From positions 775,001 to 839,000 of the forward strand of contig NC_008531.1 of the NCBI RefSeq assembly GCF_000014445.1: a stretch of 64,000 bases of DNA, written 5' to 3'. Numbering within the stretch: position 1 is the first letter of the stretch; each line of letters begins with the position of its first letter. The notes under the pieces are model-generated. The model saw only the letters and a program-made list of their open reading frames with translations. It did not search any database and was not told where the DNA came from. Positions 7,575 through 17,239 of this stretch are shown in pieces. The position numbers and the translations under genes are program-made. The stretch is from Leuconostoc mesenteroides subsp. mesenteroides ATCC 8293 (lineage in GTDB: Bacteria > Bacillota > Bacilli > Lactobacillales > Lactobacillaceae).

Positions 7575-8367
7575 TTATCCGTTTATGCAGTATGCGTTCA
7601 TAGCAAGCTTTTTTATATCAATTATTTGTGCAGTTGTTGGTGTTTTCGTTGTGGCACGTAAAACATCCTTTTATGTCCATACTTTATCTGAAATTAGTTT
7701 TTCAGGTGCAAGTTTTGCTATTTTTGCCGGAATATCACCCATTGGCGGCATGCTATTATTTACGATACTAAGTTCAATATTTGTTTCTCTCGCAGGTAAC
7801 CGGTTGAGTCAACGGGAATCTTCTATTAGTGTTTTTTCAGCAATATTCATTGGATTAGGCGTTTTATTTTTGTCGCTGTCGAATAAGCAGTCTAGTTATG
7901 CTACTAACATTTTATTTGGTAGTATTGTTGGTATTAGCCAAGAAAATCTATATGAGCTATTAGTTTTAATTATCGTTATTTTACTAATCACGCTATTAAT
8001 GTATCGAAAGCTCAAGTATATATCTTTTGATACAATCGGTTCTGATTTGAATGCTAAAGGCACCGTCTGGATTTCTTTACTATTCTTAATACTAGTGGCA
8101 TGCACTGTCAGTGTGACCGCGCAAATTGTTGGATCATTATTGATATTTTCTTTGTTAACGGTTCCTGCATCCTCTGCCAAATACATTGTTAGGTCTGTCC
8201 ATCATATGATATTGCTTTCGTTTGTGTTTGCATTGTTTGGCACCTGGATGGGATTGTATTTGAGCTATATTAGTAATTGGCCTGTCAGCTTCTTTATCAC
8301 TATTATTGAGGGTGCTATTTATTGCTTATCATTGCTATATTATAAAATAGACATGTTACATCGTTAA
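7567..8367 (+). CDS. znuB: Metal ABC transporter permease (ABC-3 family)
   Basis: 266-residue permease with about eight hydrophobic segments, typical of the ABC-3 (ZnuB/MntB) family. The early segment VARKTSFYVHTLSEISFSG and the late LLTVPASSAK segment match family landmarks. It forms the transmembrane pore for Zn(II)/Mn(II). It overlaps the ATPase gene by 8 bases and ends the operon; no clear hairpin terminator follows within the 95-base gap. Confidence 0.9.
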   Translation: MFNYPFMQYAFIASFFISIICAVVGVFVVARKTSFYVHTLSEISFSGASFAIFAGISPIGGMLLFTILSSIFVSLAGNRLSQRESSISVFSAIFIGLGVLFLSLSNKQSSYATNILFGSIVGISQENLYELLVLIIVILLITLLMYRKLKYISFDTIGSDLNAKGTVWISLLFLILVACTVSVTAQIVGSLLIFSLLTVPASSAKYIVRSVHHMILLSFVFALFGTWMGLYLSYISNWPVSFFITIIEGAIYCLSLLYYKIDMLHR

Positions 8368-8462
8368 TCATTGAGCGAGTATATTGTTTGCCATAAACAT
8401 TTGCCTGAACTATAATTGCCATAACTGATATAGGAAGAGCCACTAAAATTGGAGGAAATTTT

Positions 8463-9794
8463 ATGACACAGCAATACGATTATGATGTTTTATATTTGGG
8501 TAGTGGGCATGGTACGTTTGATGGTGCAGTTCCACTTGCTCAATCAGGGGTCAAAGTCGGTATTATCGAAAAAGATTTGATTGGTGGTACATGTCCAAAC
8601 TATGGTTGTAATGCTAAAATTACACTCGATGCTCCAGTTACTTTACTTCGTGAATCAGAGCGTTTCTCGGGCGTCGTTGCGGGTAACTTGAAAATCAACT
8701 GGAAAGAAAGTGTTGCGCACAAGCAAGAAGTAATTGACGAGTTGCCAGGAATGATTGGTGGACTTATCAAGAGTTCAGGCATTGATATTATTCAAGGATC
8801 AGGTGTTTTTCAAGATAATCACACTATTCTAGTAGATGGTCAGCCAAAAACAGCTGATAAAATTGTCATTTCAACTGGCTTACGTCCACATAGGCTTGAT
8901 ATTCCTGGTAGTGAGTTGGCCCATGATAGCCGTGAGTTTATGGATTTAACTGAATTACCCGACAAGATTGTTATTATAGGATCTGGCTACATTAGCATGG
9001 AGTTTGTAACAATTGCCAATGCTGCTGGTTCTGACGTTACAGTGCTGATGCACGGGGACAAAGCGCTTAAAGAATTTTATCAGCCATATGTCAACAAAGT
9101 AATTGATGACCTTAAGGAACGTGGGGTAAAGTTTGTTAAAAATGCTAAGGTTTCAAGTTTTGAAAAATCAGGTGATCAAGTTATCGTGAATTATGGTGAT
9201 GATCAGTCATTATCAGTTGGATGGGTGTTAGATGCGACTGGTCGCATCCCAAATACCGACAACTTAGGGTTATCAGAGATTGGCGTGAACTACAATGAAA
9301 AAGGTGTGATCGTTAACGAGTATTTGCAAACTAATGTTGATAACATATACGCATCAGGTGATGTTATTGATAAAACACAGCCTAAATTGACGCCAACAGC
9401 AATTTTTGAATCAACTTATTTGTTTAAGCGTTTTTCTGGGCAAAGCAGAGAACCTATCACATATCCTGTGATTCCATCAGTTGTATTTACATCTCCTAGA
9501 ATTGCTAAAGTTGGAGTAGCTGTTGAAGAGGCAAAAGAGAACAATTATCAAATTGAAGAGAATAATTTGGTTGGTGATTGGTATCGTAAGGTGAACAAGG
9601 AAACAATTAGTGAGAACACCTTAATTTTTGATGATGAACATCGATTGCTTGGTGCAACAGAAGTCAGTGAACAAGCAGAAAATGTTATCAACACATTGCT
9701 ACCAGCCGTTGAATTTAAGTTTAACAAAGAAGAAATTGCTCGGTTAATTCACTTGTTCCCTTCAATCAGCGCCTCTACTTGGGATTTGTTATAA
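8463..9794 (+). CDS. Class I pyridine nucleotide-disulfide oxidoreductase
   Basis: 443-residue flavoprotein of the glutathione/mercuric reductase family. The N-terminal FAD motif is YLGSGHGTFDGA, the redox-active pair is in GGTCPNYGCNAK (Cys-x4-Cys, normally GGTCxNxGCxPSK), the NAD(P) site is IIGSGYISMEF, the second FAD motif is IYASGDV, and a C-terminal dimerisation domain follows. The usual C-terminal HPT...E catalytic dyad is replaced by HLFPSISAST; this resembles the LFPYLT segment of mercuric reductases more than glutathione reductase. RBS GGAGGAAATTTT precedes ATG 8463. The physiological substrate is unknown: a low-molecular-weight disulfide, a metal, or a flavin-type reductase role. 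It stands alone. Confidence 0.82.
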   Translation: MTQQYDYDVLYLGSGHGTFDGAVPLAQSGVKVGIIEKDLIGGTCPNYGCNAKITLDAPVTLLRESERFSGVVAGNLKINWKESVAHKQEVIDELPGMIGGLIKSSGIDIIQGSGVFQDNHTILVDGQPKTADKIVISTGLRPHRLDIPGSELAHDSREFMDLTELPDKIVIIGSGYISMEFVTIANAAGSDVTVLMHGDKALKEFYQPYVNKVIDDLKERGVKFVKNAKVSSFEKSGDQVIVNYGDDQSLSVGWVLDATGRIPNTDNLGLSEIGVNYNEKGVIVNEYLQTNVDNIYASGDVIDKTQPKLTPTAIFESTYLFKRFSGQSREPITYPVIPSVVFTSPRIAKVGVAVEEAKENNYQIEENNLVGDWYRKVNKETISENTLIFDDEHRLLGATEVSEQAENVINTLLPAVEFKFNKEEIARLIHLFPSISASTWDLL

Positions 9795-9851
9795 GCTAGT
9801 GACAGCTTAAACTTTCTATGGTGCTGTAATCATAAAATAAAAAAGTATAAT

Positions 9852-9894
9852 AAAAAACGCCAAAAAGATATTACTTATCCTTCTGACGCTTTTT
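9852..9894 (-). terminator. Intrinsic terminator overlapping the end of the minus-strand membrane gene
   Basis: On the minus strand AAAAAGCGTC pairs with GGCGTTTTTT (two G-U pairs). One arm lies inside the last codons of the gene ending at 9871. Confidence 0.6.
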
Positions 9895-11544
9895 ATTTTT
9901 TCTTGCAAAACTGTTTGAGTTGGCAAATGTTAGTTTCCCGATACTGTACACTGTCGTTAATAGACTAATCAGCATCGTGAAATAATTACTGATATTTACT
10001 GTAACCGTAATCTTTAAATGGTTCAGTCCCTTAGGAATTTTTAATTTAAGAGCGTGGCTGTTTGCAAGTTTTACTTTTTTGTGATTTAAAGTAACATTGT
10101 AATGAATGCCTGAGTATACAGCAATTGGTAGAGAATAGTACCCTTCCTTTGCCGTAGTGATCATGTACTCAGCACTATTATATGTTTGCGATTTTATTTT
10201 CAGGGAAGAAACACTTGCATTTTGTAAAGCAGTTATTCTAGATTGTAGTTGATGCTTATTGTTTGCGGGTAAATAATCAATTCCTATTGCGCTATTTTTA
10301 ATGGTTTGGACATAGTTGTCTCTAGTTAGCCAAAACCGGTAACCATCTTTCGTGGTTTTGTTGTGATAAGTGTGAACCGCATTTAAACTGACTGCGACCA
10401 AAGCTAAGGTAATCACAAAATTAATGTCTTTGTATTTTAAAGGATACTGGTCAAAATAATACATAACACTAATGGCTAGCAATAGGGAAGAAATGAACAA
10501 TAATCGCCCCAAAAATTGAATCATATTGATCGGTGTACTGGTGAGGTTTTGCCAAGGTAACCAGTCAAAAGTGCTAAAAAATACGATAATTGTTGCAATT
10601 GTCCAATGGCGCCATAAACCAGATTTATTTGTAAACAACATAATCATTAGGAAAAACAATAAGAAGGTGTTAATTGGTCCCATGTTAAAGCTAGCGGAAC
10701 GTTCAATGATACTATTATCAAGAAGAGCTTGCCAGTATTTTGTTGTATTTAACGGTACTAATTTTGGTGTTGGACTCATTAATAAATTGGAGGATAGCAG
10801 TGATCCGATGTTAGTGAGCGTATAAAAAGACGATAAAATCGCTAGAACGGCGGCTTTTGTGTAATTGATGACTTCTTTTCGTGTTAATTGATGACGCAAA
10901 ATTCTGATAAAACAGAAAATAGCAATCATGATTGTTACAATGATTAGAGAAAGAATGTGACTGTTAGCGATGGCGCCCATACCGAATCCTAAGTATAGCC
11001 AACCATTTGCTAAATTATGCCATATTTTGAGACATCCCAGCAGTACTAGGGGTAAAAAAGCATAAGCCAGTGCTTCCCCAAGTGCATTGCGAGAATAAAG
11101 GACAGCCATATGATAAGAACTAAATTGGTATATTGTTACGCCGAGTATTTGAATCCATCTTTTATGTGTTATAAACTTAGCTAGTAGGAAAACGTTGAAA
11201 ATTGTTAAAAAGTTTAAAATGATAAATCCAACCATTAATGCAACTATCGGATTATTAAACAATAATTTGGGGATTATAAAAATAGTGCTAGTTATCCATG
11301 GATACATACCGTTCATGGCAAGCCCAGTGTGGTGAAGGCCAATAAAATTTACAAGAGGGGGTAAAGAACCATGACTAAGCGCTTGTGTTATAGCGTCGTA
11401 GCGTGCCAAGTGAATATTACCATCGTAGCTCAATTTGAATGTGTTGTTGGTAAAAGCGGGTAACGTTGATAAGAGTGATGATACACAGATAATGACAAAA
11501 ACAATGAAGTGATGCAACCATACTGGGGAATGACGTCTTAACAT
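9871..11544 (-). CDS. Large polytopic membrane protein, GT-C/YfhO-like
   Basis: 557 residues with about 11-12 transmembrane segments and a C-terminal soluble beta-rich part (about 400-520). The first extracellular loop has an acidic/His motif, YDGNIHLARYDAI, at the position where GT-C glycosyltransferases carry their catalytic Asp. The C-terminal part (YYSLPIAVYSGIHYNVTLN) resembles the sugar-binding-like tail of YfhO-type proteins. A role in transferring a lipid-linked sugar to a cell-envelope polymer is plausible but not shown. The divergent neighbour at 11739 has the same plan, so the two are probably paralogues. The tail is Lys/Arg rich. Confidence 0.6.
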   Translation of the reverse strand: MLRRHSPVWLHHFIVFVIICVSSLLSTLPAFTNNTFKLSYDGNIHLARYDAITQALSHGSLPPLVNFIGLHHTGLAMNGMYPWITSTIFIIPKLLFNNPIVALMVGFIILNFLTIFNVFLLAKFITHKRWIQILGVTIYQFSSYHMAVLYSRNALGEALAYAFLPLVLLGCLKIWHNLANGWLYLGFGMGAIANSHILSLIIVTIMIAIFCFIRILRHQLTRKEVINYTKAAVLAILSSFYTLTNIGSLLSSNLLMSPTPKLVPLNTTKYWQALLDNSIIERSASFNMGPINTFLLFFLMIMLFTNKSGLWRHWTIATIIVFFSTFDWLPWQNLTSTPINMIQFLGRLLFISSLLLAISVMYYFDQYPLKYKDINFVITLALVAVSLNAVHTYHNKTTKDGYRFWLTRDNYVQTIKNSAIGIDYLPANNKHQLQSRITALQNASVSSLKIKSQTYNSAEYMITTAKEGYYSLPIAVYSGIHYNVTLNHKKVKLANSHALKLKIPKGLNHLKITVTVNISNYFTMLISLLTTVYSIGKLTFANSNSFARKNKKRQKDK

Positions 11545-11738
11545 GATATATCCTTTTTTAGTTCGTTCTAAACTGATTTATACCTACCATAATAAAAACA
11601 AGGTCAAATAGCAACTATAAAAAGACTAAAATGTCATTATGTATAAATATGTTTAAAATTAATGTTCATTTTATGTTAAAACGATAGTATTTTTCTGGCG
11701 TCTAATCTTAGCCAAGAAATACATAAATAGGGGAAGTT

Positions 11739-13439
11739 ATGTCAACATTTTTACAACAGGTTAAAAAACTATGGCCAATCGCCATTCTACTACTGTCGTC
11801 AATACTGCTTTTAATACCATTCATCTTAAATCATGCAATGATTATTGGGTCTGATGCTATTTTTCATTTTAATCGCTTGTATGATACGGCTATGCAGATA
11901 AAACATGAGAACTTTCAATATTTTATTTCCATGTATGGATTCCAATCTTCTGGTCGAATTGTCAATGCCTTGTATGGACCATTTATGGCCTACATCCAAG
12001 GGCTGATTGTATTAATCAGTCCTTCTTGGTTTGGTTATCAGGTGATTTCAAATGGCATTTTGTATTTTTTTTCTGGCTTGTCCTTGTATCTTCTTTTAAA
12101 AAAAGCTGGTGTACAGCTTGTATATAGAATACCATTAGGTATTTTTTATATGACCACATACTCTGTTCAATATTGGACATTACGACAAGGATTTTCGAGT
12201 TGGGGAGCAGCATTATTTCCACTCTGCCTTATACCGCTAATTGACTTAATTGAAAAAAAGACGCTTCATCCAGTCCAAACGGCTATATGTATCGGCATCA
12301 TGTGTCAAATCCATATGTTATCAGCTTTTTTGCTTGTGTTTGTGTATGCTTGCTTTTTCTTAACAGCTTTTTTTGCTAACAGTAAGCACACTAAAATTAA
12401 GCTTTTGAAACAGCTAAGATTAGCCATTGTTATTTTCGGTTTTCTAGTATTAAATGTACTCTATAGTTTTATTGCTATTTACAGTGAAAATAATATTGCT
12501 CAACCATTTGTCAATAAATGGATGGCAGAAACAACTATTTTTAAAGGTAGTAGTTATTGGTTATTTTATCCGCCCATCTTAATGATTATTGTGCTGTTTG
12601 CTCTATGGACGATCTGTAAGCATTGGAAAAAAGAGTCGCAATTATTGAAAGTAACAGCGGTTACCTGCGGATTTTTGTTTATTTTATGTACAGATCTATT
12701 TCCGTGGAAATTATTGAATAATTCCCATAATCAATTAATTGAGACAATTCAATTTCCGTTTCGTTTTTTCGTACCTTTCACAGTTTTACTACTCCTAGCA
12801 GTTGGTTTGCTTTTGGAAAAGTGGCATACTAGATCAGTTATTTTTGGGCTCATCAGCTATGGTTTATTACTATTGTCGTTGTTGCAAACAGGCATTTCAA
12901 CTAACAATGCCTTGAATGTGTGGCACCAAACGGAATCCTTTTTAAATTCTTCTGTTCATACGTATTTTACGTCTGAAAATACCAGTGAAATCAAAAAATC
13001 TTTTTTCATAAAAAATAAAGTACAAGCTTTACAATACGTGGTAAAGTCCACCCCTGATTACTTACCGGTGAAAACAGTTAAGTGTAAAGATAAATATTCA
13101 CTTTATCATCATCAAGTTATTAACAAACAAAAATACTTCCATAAGTCTGTTAAAGGCAATAAGTTGGTAGTCGAATGGGAGGGCAGAAGCGTTAAGAATA
13201 TTCAGGTTCCGGTTATAAAGTACACAGATACTATCATCCGATTAAATCAAAAAATGCTGCACACAAATGTCAAACTCAGTCGAATAGGAACGCCAATCGT
13301 CAAACAAAGGAAAGGTCATAATGAATTAGTTGTTTCTTATCGTAGTGATCGTCTGTTAGATACGATACTCATATTTAATTTTATCAGTTGGTTAATTGTA
13401 TTTTATATGAATTACAAGTTCAAATTTTTGAACGAGTGA
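11739..13439 (+). CDS. Large polytopic membrane protein, GT-C/YfhO-like
   Basis: 566 residues, with about 12 hydrophobic segments in the first 385 residues, then a soluble domain and one C-terminal transmembrane helix. The first loop carries GSDAIFHFNRLYDTA, aligning by position with YDGNIHLARYDAI of the divergent neighbour at 9871-11544; this is the D...H..R pattern of GT-C-like envelope glycosyltransferases. RBS AGGGGAAG precedes ATG 11739. The gene converges on the adenine deaminase gene with a shared terminator. Substrate and polymer are unknown; a teichoic-acid or lipoprotein-modifying role would be guesswork. Confidence 0.6.
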   Translation: MSTFLQQVKKLWPIAILLLSSILLLIPFILNHAMIIGSDAIFHFNRLYDTAMQIKHENFQYFISMYGFQSSGRIVNALYGPFMAYIQGLIVLISPSWFGYQVISNGILYFFSGLSLYLLLKKAGVQLVYRIPLGIFYMTTYSVQYWTLRQGFSSWGAALFPLCLIPLIDLIEKKTLHPVQTAICIGIMCQIHMLSAFLLVFVYACFFLTAFFANSKHTKIKLLKQLRLAIVIFGFLVLNVLYSFIAIYSENNIAQPFVNKWMAETTIFKGSSYWLFYPPILMIIVLFALWTICKHWKKESQLLKVTAVTCGFLFILCTDLFPWKLLNNSHNQLIETIQFPFRFFVPFTVLLLLAVGLLLEKWHTRSVIFGLISYGLLLLSLLQTGISTNNALNVWHQTESFLNSSVHTYFTSENTSEIKKSFFIKNKVQALQYVVKSTPDYLPVKTVKCKDKYSLYHHQVINKQKYFHKSVKGNKLVVEWEGRSVKNIQVPVIKYTDTIIRLNQKMLHTNVKLSRIGTPIVKQRKGHNELVVSYRSDRLLDTILIFNFISWLIVFYMNYKFKFLNE

Positions 13440-13444
13440 TGATT

Positions 13445-13494
13445 AACTAAGAAAAGCCTGTTCCCATTAAAGGAATAGGCTTTTCTTAGTTTTT
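13445..13494. terminator. Bidirectional terminator between membrane gene and ade
   Basis: The arms AACTAAGAAAAGCCTGTTCC and GGAATAGGCTTTTCTTAGTT pair over about 20 positions around a 7-base loop, with T and A runs on both sides. It overlaps the ade stop codon. Confidence 0.9.
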
Positions 13495-14502
13495 GGCGGC
13501 ATATTGTTCTAACTCTTTTAAATATAATTCTTTCTGGTCGGTACTGATCCAAGCTGATTCAAAAGAATTGCGAGCTAACTGAATTAGTTGCTCCTTACTT
13601 AGATTGAAATCAGTAGCCATTTTATAGTAATTGTCACTGATATATCCACCAAAATAGGCTGGATCATCAGAATGAATGGAAATTTTAACACCTTGGTTTA
13701 ACAAGTCAATCAATTCTTTACCCTTCATGTCTGGCGTAACAAAAGAATTAGAGAGGGGGCAAGATGTCAAACCGATTCCTTTTTTAATAACGAAGTTGAC
13801 TAAGTCTGGGTCTTCGACGATGTTGGTACCGTGGTCGAGTCGCTCGACTTCCATGATTTCGAGTGCTTGGCGGATATGGTCAATGGAATCCTTCTGATCA
13901 ATATCACAATGAGTTGTTAAATGCAGGCCGTGGGCTGCGGCATCTTCAAACTGACGAGCAAACTTTAAAGGCGGATTATTATGTTCATCAGAATCAAGTC
14001 CTACACCAATAAATTTATCTTTGTAAGGAAGCGCTTCTAGAAGCGTTTGCCGAGCTGACTCTTTCGGTAAATCACGCAAGAAACACATAATAAGTGCAGC
14101 ATCAACATTTAAAGCGCGTGCATCTACAATGGCTCTATGGAGGCCAGTAATGATTGTTTTAAAGGCAATACCTCGCGTCGTATGAGCTTGAGGATCAAAG
14201 AAAATTTCGACATGACGAACATTATTGTCAGCAGCTCTTCGTAAATAGTCAAAAGCTAAATCATAAAAATCTTCTTCAGTTATTAAAACTGACATTCCTG
14301 GATAGTAGACAGCTAAAAAGGACGCTAGATCGTTAAATTGATAAGATTTTTGTATGTCTTCGACGGTTGTTTCAGTTAGCGCAATATGATTGCGTTGCGC
14401 TAACTTAAGCTTTAGCTCTGGTTCAATGGTTCCTTCAATATGCACATGTAACTCGCATTTTGGTAGTTTTTTTGTGAATTCATTCGTAATCACAGTTGTC
14501 AT
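13486..14502 (-). CDS. ade: Adenine deaminase (Aah1-type, adenosine deaminase superfamily)
   Basis: 338 residues. The zinc amidohydrolase motifs are ELHVHIEG (N-terminal His pair), GLDSDE, TTHCDI, LDHGTNI and SIHSDDPAYFG. The stretch LASFLAVYYPGMSVL and the signature FFDPQAHTTRGI are typical of the Aah1-type adenine deaminases, which convert adenine to hypoxanthine, rather than of true adenosine deaminases. ATG 14502 is preferred because GGAG lies 9 bases upstream, inside the longer reading from 14517. This fits purine salvage with the nucleoside hydrolases at the window start. Adenosine deaminase remains the alternative annotation. Confidence 0.85.
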   Translation of the reverse strand: MTTVITNEFTKKLPKCELHVHIEGTIEPELKLKLAQRNHIALTETTVEDIQKSYQFNDLASFLAVYYPGMSVLITEEDFYDLAFDYLRRAADNNVRHVEIFFDPQAHTTRGIAFKTIITGLHRAIVDARALNVDAALIMCFLRDLPKESARQTLLEALPYKDKFIGVGLDSDEHNNPPLKFARQFEDAAAHGLHLTTHCDIDQKDSIDHIRQALEIMEVERLDHGTNIVEDPDLVNFVIKKGIGLTSCPLSNSFVTPDMKGKELIDLLNQGVKISIHSDDPAYFGGYISDNYYKMATDFNLSKEQLIQLARNSFESAWISTDQKELYLKELEQYAAKN

Positions 14503-14616
14503 TGTATTGTACTCCATTTGCTGTATTGTTCTTAATTTATTGATATTTTTTATTTTAACATACTGATTGGTTGAAAATAGTCGATAAATACTTATTTATT
14601 GTTTAATTTATTTTTT

Positions 14617-14641
14617 ATTGTTCGTTTATTAGCGATAAACG
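14617..14641. promoter_or_regulatory. Possible PurBox plus inverted repeat in the ade-phr gap
   Basis: The minus strand of 14617-14629 reads ATAAACGAACAAT, one mismatch from the PurR box AWWWCCGAACWWT. Overlapping it, CGTTTAT(TAGCG)ATAAACG at 14623-14641 is a perfect 7-base inverted repeat. Either could control ade or the divergent photolyase gene. Only one box is seen, whereas PurR usually uses two. Confidence 0.3.
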
Positions 14642-14749
14642 CTTTAATAGTTTATTATTTATTAATTTGATACAATGCACTATAGGCAACTGTTATGGTG
14701 TTTTGCCATAATTATTCGCAACCATAAAGAAAGAAGTAGGGGGGATAGA

Positions 14750-16162
14750 ATGGTATCTGTTATGTGGTTTCGCAGAGATCTTAGATTAGAGGATAATATT
14801 GCATTATTTAATGCATTGCGACATAGTAATGAAATTTTGTGTGTGTTTCATATCAATCCGGAACAAGTGACAGAAAAGAGTACTGTCAATCAGAGTGCTT
14901 TTTTTGCGAGTGTCTTGTATTTTAAAAACAAACTCAAAAAACAAGGTATTAATTTAAACATAATGTATGGTGATATTAATGACTGTTTTGCTTCTTTAAA
15001 ACAGAAGTTGCCAGATTGGCATGACATCTTTTTTAATTTTGATGAAAGAGGTTTTGGGAGAAATAGGGATCAAAAAAGTGTAGCTTTTTTTGAGGATAAG
15101 TTAAAGGTTAAAGCACATCCTTATATTGATTATAATCTACACGGTGCCACCGAAGTAAAAAAGGATTCAGGGGCAGGGTACAAAGTATTTACCCCTTACT
15201 TTAAAAGGTGGATACGCCAAGAAAAGCCAGCACCAGTAAGCTATGTGATTGATAAACGAATCAAAAGCGCCCGATTACTTTTTCCAGAAAATGAGCAGCT
15301 ACTAGAAACATTTATTGATGATCGTTTTTCTTTTATAAAAAAAGATTTAGGTAGTGAGACGGCCAAAAAGGTGCTCAATCGATTCATTAATGAAAGTTTA
15401 GATCAGTATGATGAGGAAAGAGACTTTCCGGCAAACGACAGCACAAGCCATTTGTCGCGATATTTGCGGACTGGAGAAATATCAATTCGAACAGTTTGGC
15501 GAGCAATTGATCAGTCTCCTGATAGTGATGGCAAAAGCACGTTTATGAAAGAGCTTTGCTGGCGTGACTTCTACAACATGATTTATGTGATGTACCCGAA
15601 CCAAAATGTTGAATCGGTTAATAAGGATTTTCGACATGTTGATTGGATAAACAATGAACAGCAATTTGAAGCCTGGCGGACAGGCCAAACTGGTTTTCCG
15701 ATTGTAGACGCTGCTATGAGGCAATTAAATGCGACTGGATGGATGCATAATCGTTTAAGAATGATTGTCGCTTCATTTTTGACTAAAGATTTACTCATTG
15801 ATTGGCGGTGGGGAGAGGCTTACTTTCACAATAAATTGCTAGATTATGATGCGGCAAGTAATATTGGCGGTTGGCAGTGGGCTGCTTCTACGGGAACAGA
15901 TAGTGTTCCTTATTTTCGAATATTTAATCCTACTTTACAATCAAAAAAATTTGATTCAAATGGATTATTCATTAAAAAATATGTGCCAGAACTAAAGAAT
16001 GTGGACAACAAAATGATTCATGAACCAGGAAAACTCTCGGAATCAGAACAGACACGATTTAATGTTAGAATAGGTCAGAACTATCCCTTTCCGATTGTGG
16101 ATCATTCTTACGCAAGGAAACGCGCAATTAGCATTTATGAGAGCAGTAAAGATGTTAATTAA
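14750..16162 (+). CDS. phr: Deoxyribodipyrimidine photolyase (cryptochrome/photolyase family)
   Basis: 470 residues, standard for class I CPD photolyase, which repairs pyrimidine dimers using light and FAD. The N-terminal Rossmann antenna domain starts MVSVMWFRRDLRLEDN. The C-terminal FAD domain has SHLSRYLRTGEIS, LCWRDFY, GWMHNRLRM, DYDAASNIGGWQW and STGTDSVPYFRIFNP. ATG 14750 is chosen because AGGGGGGAT lies just upstream and the protein then begins with the family's usual N-terminus; the longer frame from 14675 adds an implausible tail. It is divergent from ade. Confidence 0.94.
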   Translation: MVSVMWFRRDLRLEDNIALFNALRHSNEILCVFHINPEQVTEKSTVNQSAFFASVLYFKNKLKKQGINLNIMYGDINDCFASLKQKLPDWHDIFFNFDERGFGRNRDQKSVAFFEDKLKVKAHPYIDYNLHGATEVKKDSGAGYKVFTPYFKRWIRQEKPAPVSYVIDKRIKSARLLFPENEQLLETFIDDRFSFIKKDLGSETAKKVLNRFINESLDQYDEERDFPANDSTSHLSRYLRTGEISIRTVWRAIDQSPDSDGKSTFMKELCWRDFYNMIYVMYPNQNVESVNKDFRHVDWINNEQQFEAWRTGQTGFPIVDAAMRQLNATGWMHNRLRMIVASFLTKDLLIDWRWGEAYFHNKLLDYDAASNIGGWQWAASTGTDSVPYFRIFNPTLQSKKFDSNGLFIKKYVPELKNVDNKMIHEPGKLSESEQTRFNVRIGQNYPFPIVDHSYARKRAISIYESSKDVN

Positions 16163-16188
16163 ACAGTTAGAGAGGCAGGAGGCATATC

Positions 16189-17235
16189 ATGTTTTTGGCA
16201 TTAAGAGAAATCAGACATGAGAAATTACGTTATAGTTTAATTGTTACGTTAATACTTTTTATTAGCTATTTAGTTTTTATTCTAAATGGTCTTGCTACAG
16301 GCTTGTCTGATTTAAACAAGTCGGCAATTACGCAATGGCAGGCATCCAAGATACTATTAGACAAAGATGCTGAAGGACGGTTGACACAGTCATTTCTGAA
16401 TAGTGATGATCAAAAGAAGGTTAGTGGGCAAGGAACTGCAATTAGCCAGTACAGCACACTAGTTAAGAACAGCCATGCTGATAAAACTAACGCACAAATT
16501 TTGGCAATTAAAAGCGATGGCTTTATCTATAAAAACATAAAAATTATATCTGGGCATCGTTTTACTGGAAATAATACGGCGACCGTATCTGATGAATTAA
16601 AAAAATCAGGGTTTGAAATCGGGGATGAGATTACCATAGCTAACAGTGACGCGAAGTTGAAAATTGTTGGCTTTACTTCGAATGCATCCCTGAACGTGGC
16701 TCCGGTTATTTATACGTCTTTTCAAACTTTAAAGACAATTAACCAGGCTCCCGTCAACGCGTTAGTGTTTAATAAAAAGATCACAGGCGACGCTCACTTT
16801 AAGAATAGCAAGTTGTACACGATAAATAGTTTTATTGAAAAGTTACCGGGTTATCAAGCCCAGCAGTTAACCTTTAAATTTATGATTGGTTTTCTTTTTG
16901 TGATTGTTTTGATTGTTATTTCAATCTTCTTATACATCTTGACAATTCAAAAATTACCTAATTTTGGTGTTATGAAAGCGCAAGGTATTTCTACTAAATA
17001 TCTGGTATTAAACACCCTCACACAAACATTTTTGATGGCAGTGGTGGGTATCGGGCTGGCAATTATTTTTACAATTATAACTTCTTACGTTCTCCCTAGC
17101 GAGGTGCCAATAGCCATTTCAACCACGCAAGTGGTTGCCACAAGTTTTGGTATTTTGATTATGTCGTTACTTGGTTCCTTATTACCAATCAGGCAAATCA
17201 TTAAAGTAGATCCATTTGAAATGATTGGAGGTTAA
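16189..17235 (+). CDS. ABC transporter permease, HrtB/DevC-like (FtsX domain)
   Basis: 348-residue MacB/FtsX-type permease: one N-terminal transmembrane helix (about 15-38), an extracellular domain (about 40-220) and three C-terminal helices (about 225-345). It begins MFLALREIRHEKLRYSL, like the heme-exporting HrtB of lactococci. With the ATPase four bases downstream it forms an exporter that in known cases extrudes heme or toxic amphiphiles. AGGAGG precedes ATG 16189. The substrate is inferred only from family. The TetR gene beyond the terminator converges on it and is more likely tied to the MMPL gene. Confidence 0.8.
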   Translation: MFLALREIRHEKLRYSLIVTLILFISYLVFILNGLATGLSDLNKSAITQWQASKILLDKDAEGRLTQSFLNSDDQKKVSGQGTAISQYSTLVKNSHADKTNAQILAIKSDGFIYKNIKIISGHRFTGNNTATVSDELKKSGFEIGDEITIANSDAKLKIVGFTSNASLNVAPVIYTSFQTLKTINQAPVNALVFNKKITGDAHFKNSKLYTINSFIEKLPGYQAQQLTFKFMIGFLFVIVLIVISIFLYILTIQKLPNFGVMKAQGISTKYLVLNTLTQTFLMAVVGIGLAIIFTIITSYVLPSEVPIAISTTQVVATSFGILIMSLLGSLLPIRQIIKVDPFEMIGG

Positions 17236-17239
17236 TACT

